A DNA stretch of 64,000 nt from Bradyrhizobium lablabi (GTDB lineage Bacteria > Pseudomonadota > Alphaproteobacteria > Rhizobiales > Xanthobacteraceae): contig NZ_JAFCLN010000003.1 in assembly GCF_018129385.1 (NCBI RefSeq), positions 124,001 through 188,000 of the forward strand, in the 5' to 3' direction. The position numbers and the translations under genes were made by a program. The notes below the pieces were generated by a model. The model had not been told where the DNA came from, made no database searches, and was given only the letters and a program-made list of their open reading frames with translations. Positions 27,642 to 35,038 of this stretch are shown piece by piece. Numbering within the stretch: position 1 is the stretch's first letter; each line of letters opens with the position of its first letter.

Positions 27642-27806
27642 TTGAAGAACATCTTTGCAAAATTCCTGTCGGACGAGTCTGGGGCAACGGCGATCGAATA
27701 CGGTCTGATCGCAGCGGGCATCTCGCTGGCGATCATCGCGGTCGTGAACGGCGTCGGCTCGAACCTCAGCGACAAGTTCACGTCGATCAACTCGTCGCTG
27801 AAGTAA
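27642..27806 (+). CDS. Flp/Fap-type pilin with TTG start
   Basis: A 54-residue type IVb (Flp) prepilin. The ESGATAIEYGLIAAGISLAI segment has the Gly before the hydrophobic helix with Glu five residues on, the site where a TadV-type peptidase cuts and methylates. GGAGG stands six bases before a TTG start; no ATG or GTG fits the family N-terminus. No tad assembly genes (cpaB-F) are in the window, so this is an orphan pilin copy. A strong hairpin at 27868-27893 follows but its U-tract faces the minus strand. Confidence 0.9.
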   Translation: MKNIFAKFLSDESGATAIEYGLIAAGISLAIIAVVNGVGSNLSDKFTSINSSLK

Positions 27807-27861
27807 GCTCAGTCGACGACTGCCGGATCGCTCGCACCGGCGGGCATCCCTTCCGCCCAAG

Positions 27862-27949
27862 AAAAAAGGGCCGCTTGAATGAACAAGCGGCCCAAGTCTA
27901 GGGAGGAAACGCCCAAGGAGGGCAGCGATAGCGCGAGGCGCTACCGCAC
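27862..27949 (-). ncRNA. Small RNA, suhB/mmgR (alpha-r8) family candidate
   Basis: On the minus strand a stretch of about 88 bases folds into three hairpins: GGTAGCGC/GCGCTATC with a three-base loop, then GCCC/GGGC with TCCTT in the loop, then a perfect 10-bp terminator stem followed by six T. The unpaired linker reads TTTCCTCCCT. Two CCTCC motifs are therefore exposed and could pair with Shine-Dalgarno sequences. The TTTCCTCCCT core and the adjacent inositol-monophosphatase gene fit the suhB/mmgR (alpha-r8) RNAs of Rhizobiales, which regulate storage-granule accumulation in Sinorhizobium. The promoter is at 27956-27985. The family match is from memory and needs a covariance search. Confidence 0.65.
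27868..27893 (-). terminator. Rho-independent terminator of the small RNA
   Basis: GGGCCGCTTG and CAAGCGGCCC form a perfect 10-bp stem around a six-base loop. On the minus strand the stem is followed by TTTTTT (AAAAAA at 27862-27867 on the plus strand), so the terminator works for minus-strand transcripts. No protein gene on that strand ends here, which points to an RNA gene. Confidence 0.85.
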
Positions 27950-27955
27950 CGCAAC

Positions 27956-27985
27956 AATATGCGACCGCGCTGCACAAAACGCAAG
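27956..27985 (-). promoter_or_regulatory. Sigma-70-type promoter of the small RNA
   Basis: On the minus strand CTTGCG (27980-27985) and CATATT (27956-27961) are separated by 18 bases, close to the rhizobial CTTGAC/CTATAT consensus. The start point would fall near 27949, just before the first hairpin of the small RNA. Confidence 0.5.
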
Positions 27986-28312
27986 TCTTTTTGAAACTTT
28001 TCCCGCGCAATCTTCGTCAGGCTGGCGGTTATGCAACAGCTTGGTTAAATAGAAATTTCTTTTTTAAGATCAATATCTTACATGTAGACTACCGGGAAAT
28101 TCCGCGTGACGGATGTGTCACAATCCCCAATATTCCCAACTTCGTGATTGGCGCCTTCACCAATAATGCACGCCTAACCGAAGCCGATTCGAAAGCAGAC
28201 AGGCTCATCTCATTGCGAATAAGGCCGCCGCAACCGGTGCGCGGCTCGCTGGATTGAGCTAGGCAAGAGGCCCGGATTCGTGGAGCTTCCGGGCAAGCGA
28301 TCAAGGACAGCC
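27986..28312. other. AT-rich intergenic region upstream of hisN-like gene
   Basis: No gene is seen. The stretch 28035-28140 is markedly AT-rich compared with its surroundings and contains a palindrome, TAAGAT at 28065-28070 and ATCTTA at 28075-28080, that could be an operator. It should hold the promoter of the downstream phosphatase gene. Confidence 0.35.
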
Positions 28313-29095
28313 GTGACGGTCATCGATTTCAAAGCCTTTATCGGCCGGCTTGCGACCGCCTCCGGCGAAACCATCCTGCCGTTCTTCCGCACCTCGCTCT
28401 CGATCGACAACAAGAGCTCGAGCCACGATTTCGACCCGGTCACGGAAGCCGACCGCGCCGCCGAAGCGGTCATGCGGCGGCTGATCAAAGCCAATTTCCC
28501 GCAGCACGGCATTGTCGGGGAGGAATTCGGTAGCGAGCGCGAGGACGCCGAATATGTCTGGGTGCTCGATCCGATCGACGGCACCAAATCGTTCATCGCG
28601 GGGTTTCCGATCTGGGGCACGCTGATCGCGCTGCTGCACAAGGGCACGCCGGTGTACGGGATGATGCACCAGCCCTATATCGGCGAGCGGTTTTCCGGCG
28701 ACAACGGCATGGCCAGCTACACCGGCCCCACCGGCGTGCGCCGGCTCACCGTGCGGCGCTGCGCCTCGTTGAAGGATGCGACGTCCTACACCACGAGCCC
28801 GCTGCTGATGAATGCCGCCGACCGCGCCCAGTTCGCCAAGGTCGAGGCTGAGGTGAAGCTGACGCGCTATGGCGGCGATTGCTATTCCTATTGCATGCTG
28901 GCGGCCGGCCACCTCGATCTCGTGGTCGAGACCGAGCTGAAGCCCTATGACATCGCCGCATTGATCCCGATCGTCAACGGCGCCGGCGGCATCGTCACCG
29001 ACTGGGACGGCAAGCCGGCACAGAGCGGCGGGCGCATCGTCGCCGCCGGCGATCCGCGCGTGCATGAAGAGGCGCTGAAGCTGCTGAACAGCTAG
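28313..29095 (+). CDS. hisN: Inositol-monophosphatase-family phosphatase (HisN/SuhB-like)
   Basis: A 260-residue Mg2+-dependent phosphatase. Metal-binding motifs are complete: VGEEFGSE (Glu), WVLDPIDGTKSFIAG (DPIDGT) and LKPYDIAALIPIV near the C-terminus. The sequence after DPIDGT (WGTLIALLH) resembles the histidinol-phosphate phosphatase subgroup (HisN), which completes histidine synthesis, more than classical SuhB; the choice is uncertain. The GTG at 28313 follows AAGGA at good spacing; a GTG at 28280 is in frame but lacks a ribosome site. A suhB/mmgR-like small RNA lies 360 bases upstream on the opposite strand. Confidence 0.75.
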   Translation: MTVIDFKAFIGRLATASGETILPFFRTSLSIDNKSSSHDFDPVTEADRAAEAVMRRLIKANFPQHGIVGEEFGSEREDAEYVWVLDPIDGTKSFIAGFPIWGTLIALLHKGTPVYGMMHQPYIGERFSGDNGMASYTGPTGVRRLTVRRCASLKDATSYTTSPLLMNAADRAQFAKVEAEVKLTRYGGDCYSYCMLAAGHLDLVVETELKPYDIAALIPIVNGAGGIVTDWDGKPAQSGGRIVAAGDPRVHEEALKLLNS

Positions 29096-29196
29096 AGCAT
29101 GATCCGGAAAAGTGGACACCGGTTTTCCGAAAAGATCATGCTCAAACAAGAAGATAGAGCGGAATGACGATTCGAAGAAGAGTCATCCTGCTCTAG
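29094..29196. repeat. Palindromic intergenic repeat, family B, full copy
   Basis: GCATGATC at the left and GATCATGC about 40 bases later close a long imperfect hairpin with internal CCGGAAAAGTGG/CCGGTTTTCC elements; a second half carries GGAATGAC/GTCATCC arms ending in CTCTAG. A partial relative lies at 32126-32166, and the last 14 bases of the window match its right end in reverse. Confidence 0.7.
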
Positions 29197-29304
29197 CTCA
29201 CTTACTAATGCGCTCTTGCGCGGTCCTGCAAAGCAAAGAACACTGTGCTGTGGTTGAGGCGCGCGAAGACGCGCCCAACGGAAACGTCTGCACGGGAGGC
29301 TCGC

Positions 29305-30270
29305 GTGAGAATTCTTGGCGCGCTCGTCGTCGGCCTGGCGGTGGCATGGTCGCAAGCAGCCCGAGCGCAGGATTTCCCCGCCAAGCCGATCAAGCTGATC
29401 GTGCCGTTTCCGGCCGGCGGCCCCAACGACATCATCGCCCGCATCGTCGGCCAGCGCATGTCGGAGCTGGGCAAGCAGCCGGTCGTGATCGACAACCGCG
29501 GCGGCCAGGGCGGCGCGCTCGGCACCGATGCGGTCGCCAAGGCCAATCCCGACGGCTACACCATCGGCATAGTCAATGCCGGCGCGCTGGCGATCAACCA
29601 GAGCATGGAAAAGGTTTCCTACGATACGTTGAAAGATCTCGCGCCGGTCACCCTTGTCGTCACCGTGCCGGAGATGCTGGTGGTGGCGGGCAATGTGCCG
29701 GCAAGCAACATGAGCGAACTGGTGGCGCTCGCCAGGGCAAAACCCGGCACGCTCAATTTTGCCTCGACCGGCCCTGGCAGCCTGCCGCATCTGGCAGGCG
29801 AACTGTTCAAGCTCACCGCAAAGATCGACATCGTGCACGTGCCCTATCGCGGCGCCGCACCGGCGGTGAACGATCTCCTGGGCCAGCAGGTGCACATGAC
29901 GTTTCTCGATTTGCCGGCGATCCTGCCGCATATCAGGAGCGGCGCGCTCAAGCCGATCGCACTCGGCACCATGCCGCGCGCGCCGACCGCGCCGGAAGTA
30001 CCGACGACCACCGAGGTCGGCATGCCCGAGCTGCGTATCGAGAACTGGTACGGCATGATCGCGCCGGCGGGAACGCCGCCCGCCGTCATCGCCGAGCTGA
30101 ACAGGATCACAGTCACCGCGCTCGCCGACCCGTCCGTGAAATCGAGGCTGGCCGAACAGGGCCTGACCGCTGTCGGCAATTCGCCCGAGCAGTTTCGCAG
30201 CTATATCGCCAGCGAGACCGCGAAATGGGCGAAAGTGATCAAGGACGCCGGCGTTCAGACGACGAAATAA
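29305..30270 (+). CDS. Bug/TctC-family periplasmic solute-binding protein
   Basis: A 321-residue receptor of the tripartite tricarboxylate family. The signal peptide (LGALVVGLAVAWSQAARAQ) precedes the IKLIVPFPAGGPNDIIAR motif, and the mature domain continues with DNRGGQGGALGTDAVAKANPDG and NFASTGPGSLPHLAGELF. The GTG at 29305 is chosen because GGGAGG lies five bases before it and it starts exactly at the signal peptide. It has no TctAB partners here. The convergent LysR gene abuts its stop codon directly, and that regulator may or may not control it. Confidence 0.88.
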   Translation: MRILGALVVGLAVAWSQAARAQDFPAKPIKLIVPFPAGGPNDIIARIVGQRMSELGKQPVVIDNRGGQGGALGTDAVAKANPDGYTIGIVNAGALAINQSMEKVSYDTLKDLAPVTLVVTVPEMLVVAGNVPASNMSELVALARAKPGTLNFASTGPGSLPHLAGELFKLTAKIDIVHVPYRGAAPAVNDLLGQQVHMTFLDLPAILPHIRSGALKPIALGTMPRAPTAPEVPTTTEVGMPELRIENWYGMIAPAGTPPAVIAELNRITVTALADPSVKSRLAEQGLTAVGNSPEQFRSYIASETAKWAKVIKDAGVQTTK

Positions 30271-31161
30271 CTACCGCGCCGACTTCCTCAAATGCTCCAC
30301 CAACTGCTGCGCCGGCTTTGGCAGCGCCTTGAAGCTGCGGGCGCAAATCGCCAGGCGCCGGTCGGCCCAGGAATCCCGCATCCTGACGACCGCGATCTTC
30401 ATCGAACGGGCGCAGCGGCGCGCCGCGATCTCCGGCATCACGGCGACCCCGATGCCATCAGCCACCATCTGGCCGATGGCGTCGAAATTATTCATCCTGG
30501 CGCGAAAACGCAGGCGCGCGCCGAGCTTGGCGGCATGACCAGAGACATGGGCATGCAGCGCGCTGGAGGTGATGAGGCCAACGAAATCGCGGTTCACCAC
30601 GTCGCGGAAATCGACCTGGCGGCGGCTTGCAAGCTCGTCCTGGCGCGGCACCACCAGCACCAGGCGGTCCTCGCTGAAGGGAATGCGCTCGATGCCCTCG
30701 GGCAGCGCATGCTCGGCGGCCAGGCCAAGATCGGCAGCACCTGACGCGATCGCGCGCGCGATCTCGGCGCTTTCGCGTTCCTCGACATCGATGGAAATAC
30801 GGGGATGCTCGGCGAGGAAAGCGGCGAGCGTCCTCGGCAGATATTCCGAGATGGTGGAGGTGTTGGCGAGCAGATGCACGCTCGCCCGCGCCCCGCTGGC
30901 GAAGGAAGCGAGATCGCCGCGCAGCGCATCGACATTGTGGAGAACGATGCGGGCGTGATCGAGCAGGCTCTCTCCCGCCGAGGTGAGCTCGACGCCGCGG
31001 CGGACGCGCTTGAGCAGGGCAATGCCGAGCGCCGCTTCCAGCCCCTTGATCCGTTCGCTCGCCGAAGCCAGCGCCAGGTGGACGCGCGCGGCGCCCGCGG
31101 TGATGCTGCGGGTCTCCGCCACTGCGACGAAGAGTTGCAGATCGACCAGATCGAAACGCAT
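30271..31161 (-). CDS. LysR-family transcriptional regulator
   Basis: A 296-residue LysR protein with the N-terminal helix-turn-helix (SITAGAARVHLALASASERIKGLE, then LGIALLKRVRRGVELT) and a standard effector domain. It diverges from the TauE-like permease across 200 bases that are largely occupied by a palindromic repeat, so regulation of that permease is plausible. Its stop directly adjoins that of the Bug receptor gene. Confidence 0.87.
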   Translation of the reverse strand: MRFDLVDLQLFVAVAETRSITAGAARVHLALASASERIKGLEAALGIALLKRVRRGVELTSAGESLLDHARIVLHNVDALRGDLASFASGARASVHLLANTSTISEYLPRTLAAFLAEHPRISIDVEERESAEIARAIASGAADLGLAAEHALPEGIERIPFSEDRLVLVVPRQDELASRRQVDFRDVVNRDFVGLITSSALHAHVSGHAAKLGARLRFRARMNNFDAIGQMVADGIGVAVMPEIAARRCARSMKIAVVRMRDSWADRRLAICARSFKALPKPAQQLVEHLRKSAR

Positions 31162-31173
31162 GCCTTTCCTATC

Positions 31174-31276
31174 TCCTCATGGTGAGGCGCGCGTCTTCGC
31201 GCGTCTCGCACCATGAAGGCCCGTCTGTGGCTTTCATCCTAAGACGCCGCGGCGCGGCTCCTCCGGATGAGGTCAG
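31174..31276. repeat. Palindromic intergenic repeat, family A, copy 2
   Basis: TCATGGT/ACCATGA hairpin with GCGCGTCTTCGCGCGTC centre, followed by a CATCCT/GGATG hairpin. It matches copies at 1831-1933 and 53306-53412 and has the same order as the latter. It sits inside the divergent promoter region of the LysR and TauE genes, so the promoters must lie on either side of it. Confidence 0.7.
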
Positions 31277-31360
31277 ATACTCATGCCTTCGGAATGGCCG
31301 AAGGCATTCTCCGTAAGGTCCAGATTGTGCCTGATAATGCGATGGGTCAATGTCCGACGC

Positions 31361-32113
31361 ATGCAAGACTCGCTTCTCATCTTCATCGGAGCCGCGTTCC
31401 TGCTCGCCGGTTTTGTCAAAGGCGTGATCGGGCTCGGGCTGCCGACGGTGTCGATGGGCCTGCTCGCCGTGAGCATGCCGCCCGGCCAGGCCATCGCGAT
31501 CGTGATCGTGCCGGCGATCGTCACCAATATCTGGCAGACGTTTGGCGGCCCGTATCTGCGCGATATCCTGCGCCGGCTGTGGCCGCTGATGCTGGGCACC
31601 GCGGCCGGCATCTGGCTGAATGCAGGACTTCTGACCGGCCCCTATGCGCCCTATGGCACCGTGATCCTCGGCGGCCTGCTGATCGTCTATGCGGTGATGG
31701 GCCTGAGCAAGCTGCAGTTCAAGATCGCGCGCCGCGACGAGAAATGGATCGGCGGCATCGTCGGCGTGATCACCGGCGTGGTATCGGCGGCGACCGGCGT
31801 GCAGGTGATTCCGTCGATGCCGTTCATGCAGGCGATCGGCATGGAGAAGGACGAACTGGTGCAGGCGCTCGGCGTGTTCTTCACGGTTGCGACCGTCGCG
31901 CTTGCCTTCAACATCACCGCCTCGGGCCTGCTGACGGCGGCCACCGCACTGCCCGGTGCGATCGCGATGACGGCGTCCTTTACCGGCATGTTCATCGGAC
32001 AGGCCGTGCGCACCCGGATGCATCCGGAGGAATTCCGCCGCTGGTTCCTGATCGCGATGATCTTTCTCGGGCTCTATCTGGCGATCAGCGCGCTAATCAA
32101 GCTGCACGGCTGA
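31361..32113 (+). CDS. TauE/SafE-family permease
   Basis: A 250-residue membrane protein with about seven to eight hydrophobic helices. The repeated GFVKGVIGLGLPTVSMGLLAV and GVITGVVSAATGVQVIPSMPF segments are the duplicated signature of the TauE/SafE family, which exports sulfite, sulfoacetate or other organic anions. I took the ATG at 31361 because it begins right at the first helix; an ATG at 31283 in frame would overlap the intergenic repeat. The divergent LysR is the likely regulator. It converges on a LysE gene. Confidence 0.83.
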   Translation: MQDSLLIFIGAAFLLAGFVKGVIGLGLPTVSMGLLAVSMPPGQAIAIVIVPAIVTNIWQTFGGPYLRDILRRLWPLMLGTAAGIWLNAGLLTGPYAPYGTVILGGLLIVYAVMGLSKLQFKIARRDEKWIGGIVGVITGVVSAATGVQVIPSMPFMQAIGMEKDELVQALGVFFTVATVALAFNITASGLLTAATALPGAIAMTASFTGMFIGQAVRTRMHPEEFRRWFLIAMIFLGLYLAISALIKLHG

Positions 32114-32125
32114 GTCATTTTCCGG

Positions 32126-32166
32126 CACATGATCTTTTTGCGTGACCCACTTTTCCGGATCATGCG
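32126..32166. repeat. Partial copy of palindromic repeat family B
   Basis: CATGATC (32128-32134) and GATCATG (32158-32164) close a hairpin containing CCACTTTTCCG, the reverse of the element in the full copy at 29094-29196. It sits between two convergent genes and could stop transcription from both sides. Confidence 0.6.
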
Positions 32167-32802
32167 CTAGCGCGACTCCAGCATCGCAACGCGAAAGCCG
32201 AGATAGACGAACAACCCGCCGAGCACCCGGTTGATCCAGACCATCACCCCCTCCGAGCTGCGGATGCGGCTCGCCGCCCGCGCGGCGAATGCCGCGATGC
32301 CGAGGCACCACAGCGTGCCGTTGAAGATGAAGACGGCACCTAGCAGGAGAAAGGCTTCCGTCTTGTGCAGGGAGTCCGCGGCGACAAATTGCGGCAGGAA
32401 GGCGAGGAAGAACAGCGCCACCTTCGGGTTCAGCATATTGGTAAGCGCGCCCTGCCAGAACACCTTTCTCAGCGACGTTTCGCCGCCCTGCGTGGCCGCT
32501 TCGGCGATCGGCCGCGGGCGCGACAACAGCATCTGGATTCCGGTGAAGAGCAGGTAGGCCGCGCCGACCAGTTTCAACACCGCGAATGCCGTTGAGGAGG
32601 CCATCAACAGGGCCGACAGTCCGATTGCTGCGCCAAACACATGAACCAGGCATCCGGTGCTGATTCCGAGCGCCGCGGCAGCCCCGCCGCGCCACCCCAA
32701 TTGGATGCTGCGGCCAAGGATATAGGCCGTGTCGGGACCCGGCGTGATGTTGAGCAGCAGGCCGGAGAGGATGAAGAGCCAGAATTCGTGGATGCCAAGC
32801 AT
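32167..32802 (-). CDS. LysE-family amino-acid/metabolite exporter
   Basis: A 211-residue inner-membrane protein with about six hydrophobic segments. The N-terminal LLLNITPGPDTAYILGRSIQLGWRGG carries the NxTPGPD signature of the LysE/RhtB exporters, which remove excess amino acids such as lysine, threonine or homoserine lactone. The ATG at 32802 follows GAGAG; an upstream ATG at 32814 is possible. No LysG-type regulator is adjacent. Confidence 0.87.
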   Translation of the reverse strand: MLGIHEFWLFILSGLLLNITPGPDTAYILGRSIQLGWRGGAAAALGISTGCLVHVFGAAIGLSALLMASSTAFAVLKLVGAAYLLFTGIQMLLSRPRPIAEAATQGGETSLRKVFWQGALTNMLNPKVALFFLAFLPQFVAADSLHKTEAFLLLGAVFIFNGTLWCLGIAAFAARAASRIRSSEGVMVWINRVLGGLFVYLGFRVAMLESR

Positions 32803-33071
32803 GATCGCTCTCATCTCACGTGCGGCGTTGCTCGCGCAAGGCGCGCCCCGATCGTGGCAGCATTAGCCCGGCCCCTCGAAATCTGCCAATGCCCGATTTC
32901 ATGGGTTGGGCGATGACCTGACGACCGACATTTCTGTCCCGGCCCTTTGGATCAATATTGCGTCATTATTACATGCACTACGCTCTTCCGCGGACCGCAA
33001 GCTGGCTTATAAGCATGGGCTTCGGCAGGCCGGCCACGTCGAGGCCGTCTGCCGTTCTGGAGTTCGGGGAA

Positions 33072-34871
33072 ATGGAAAGACGCCTGGCCGCCATCGTCTG
33101 CGCTGACGTCGCCGGCTATTCGCGCATGATGGGTGCGGACGAAGCGGGCACGCACGCCGCCTTCAAGGCGCACCGCACCGCGATCTACCCGATGATCCTC
33201 AATCACGGCGGCCGGATCGTGAAGAACACCGGCGACGGTTTTCTTCTGGAATACCCCAGCGTCGTCGGCGCCATCGAATCGGCGATCGCGATGCAGGCGC
33301 TGATGGCGGAACGAAACGATCAGCTTCCCGCCGAGCGGATCATGCAGTTCCGCATGGGCGTCCACATGGGCGATGTGATCGCCGACGAGGACGAGGTATT
33401 CGGCGACGATGTGAACATCGCCGTCCGCCTCGAATCGGTTGCCGCCCCGGGCGGGGTGGCGGTCTCGGCCAAGGCCTATTCCGAGGCCGGCAAGCATCTC
33501 AGCGCCACGCTCCTGAGCGCCGGACGCCATCGCCTGAAGAACATCGACGAACTGGTCGACGTCTGGAGCTGGGAGCCGGGCGAGCCCGAACCGCTGGGGA
33601 TGGAGTCCAGGGATGCGGCCAGCCTGCCGGCGCAATACCGGACCGCCATTGTCGGCGTGCTGCCCTTTACCAATCTTTCCGGCAGCACTGATGAATATTT
33701 CGCCGACGGCCTGACCGAGGACCTGATCCACGCGCTGTCGCTGCAATCGTTCTACCGGGTGCTGAGCCGCAACGCGACCTTTGCCTTCAAGGGCAGGAAT
33801 CTGTCCGCGCGGCTGATCGCGCGGGAGATCGACGCATCCTATCTGATCCAGGGTTCGGTGCGGCGCGCCGGCAACAAGATCCGCGTCACCGCAGAGCTGA
33901 TCTCTCCCGAAAATGGCGAGCAATTGTGGACCGGCCGCTATGACCGGGATATGGGCGACCTGTTCGCGCTACAGGACGAGATCACGACCAGCCTGTCGGC
34001 GGCACTGGCCCCGGAAATCTTTCGTGCAGAGGCGACGGCGCCGGCGCGGGCATCGTCCACCGAGCTCACGGCCTGGGACCGTTTCCTGAAGGGCCTCTCC
34101 CACTATTACCAGCAGACCAAGGCCGATTTCGACGCCTCGATCGCGCTGTTCCGGGAAGCCATTGCGCTCGACCCATCGCTCGCCATCGCGCGTGCCTATC
34201 TCGCCACCAACATGCTGCAAAGCGTGCAGTTTGGATGGGTCCGCAGCACCCGCGAATTGTGGGCGGAGGCCATGGAGCTGGCCGAAAGCAGCGTCCGGCT
34301 CGATCCGCGGTCGTGCTTCGCCTACCAGATCGTGTCCTTCGTGCACGCGAACCAGGGCGACTACGAGTCGGCGCTCGAAGCAATTCAAAAAGCCATTGCG
34401 CTCAATCCCTACGACATGGGCGCGCGCGGTGTGCTCGGCGTCTGTCACATGGTCGTCGGCGAACATCGCGCGGCGATCGAATTGTTCTCCACCGCAGCCA
34501 CGCGCGGCAACTCCGATCCCCGCTATCAATGGGACGCTTGCGCTGCGTTCAGCCATTATCTGCTGCGGCAGTACGATGCAGCGTTGTCGTGGTCGCGCGA
34601 GGCGCTTTATCTCAATCCCGACCATCTTCAGGTGCTCGCCCTGCGCGCGGCGGCGCTGGCGCAATTGGGACGCACCGAAGAAGCAGCCAGGGCGACCGAA
34701 GCCCTGCTCGGCAAGTATCCCGGCCTGACGGTCGAGAAGCACCTGCGGAATTTCCGGTGGAAGAATCCGGCCGATATCGCGCTCTACCGCGAAGGGCTTT
34801 CCAAAGCCGGCGTGCCAACGACCCGGCTGACGCTGGTCGAGCCGACTGCAAAGCGCACGGCGAATTCCTGA
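33072..34871 (+). CDS. Class III adenylate/guanylate cyclase with TolB-like and TPR regions
   Basis: A 599-residue soluble protein. Residues 5-165 form a class III nucleotide cyclase domain with metal-binding aspartates in VCADVAGYSRMM (Asp12) and KNTGDGFLLEY (near 55). Residues 190-320 look like the TolB N-terminal-type domain common in such bacterial cyclases (LTEDLIHALSLQ, YLIQGSVRRAGN), and from about 340 a series of tetratricopeptide repeats follows. It should make cAMP or cGMP under the control of a protein or ligand bound to the TPRs. The ATG at 33072 follows GGGGAA; an in-frame ATG at 32958 would add a basic tail. It is a lone transcription unit. Confidence 0.85.
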   Translation: MERRLAAIVCADVAGYSRMMGADEAGTHAAFKAHRTAIYPMILNHGGRIVKNTGDGFLLEYPSVVGAIESAIAMQALMAERNDQLPAERIMQFRMGVHMGDVIADEDEVFGDDVNIAVRLESVAAPGGVAVSAKAYSEAGKHLSATLLSAGRHRLKNIDELVDVWSWEPGEPEPLGMESRDAASLPAQYRTAIVGVLPFTNLSGSTDEYFADGLTEDLIHALSLQSFYRVLSRNATFAFKGRNLSARLIAREIDASYLIQGSVRRAGNKIRVTAELISPENGEQLWTGRYDRDMGDLFALQDEITTSLSAALAPEIFRAEATAPARASSTELTAWDRFLKGLSHYYQQTKADFDASIALFREAIALDPSLAIARAYLATNMLQSVQFGWVRSTRELWAEAMELAESSVRLDPRSCFAYQIVSFVHANQGDYESALEAIQKAIALNPYDMGARGVLGVCHMVVGEHRAAIELFSTAATRGNSDPRYQWDACAAFSHYLLRQYDAALSWSREALYLNPDHLQVLALRAAALAQLGRTEEAARATEALLGKYPGLTVEKHLRNFRWKNPADIALYREGLSKAGVPTTRLTLVEPTAKRTANS

Positions 34872-35038
34872 CCGCCCTCAACCCGCCTCGCTGCGTCTTG
34901 AGTTGACTCACGTTCGAATCCAGCCAAAACTCCAACGCATCTTGAGGTAGTGCGGCGAGCGTGTTCGCCTTTCAAGAGCTTCATTCGGCTTAAAGAATCT
35001 TTTTGCATCATCCGCTGCTTTTTTGAGGGATCAGGTCC

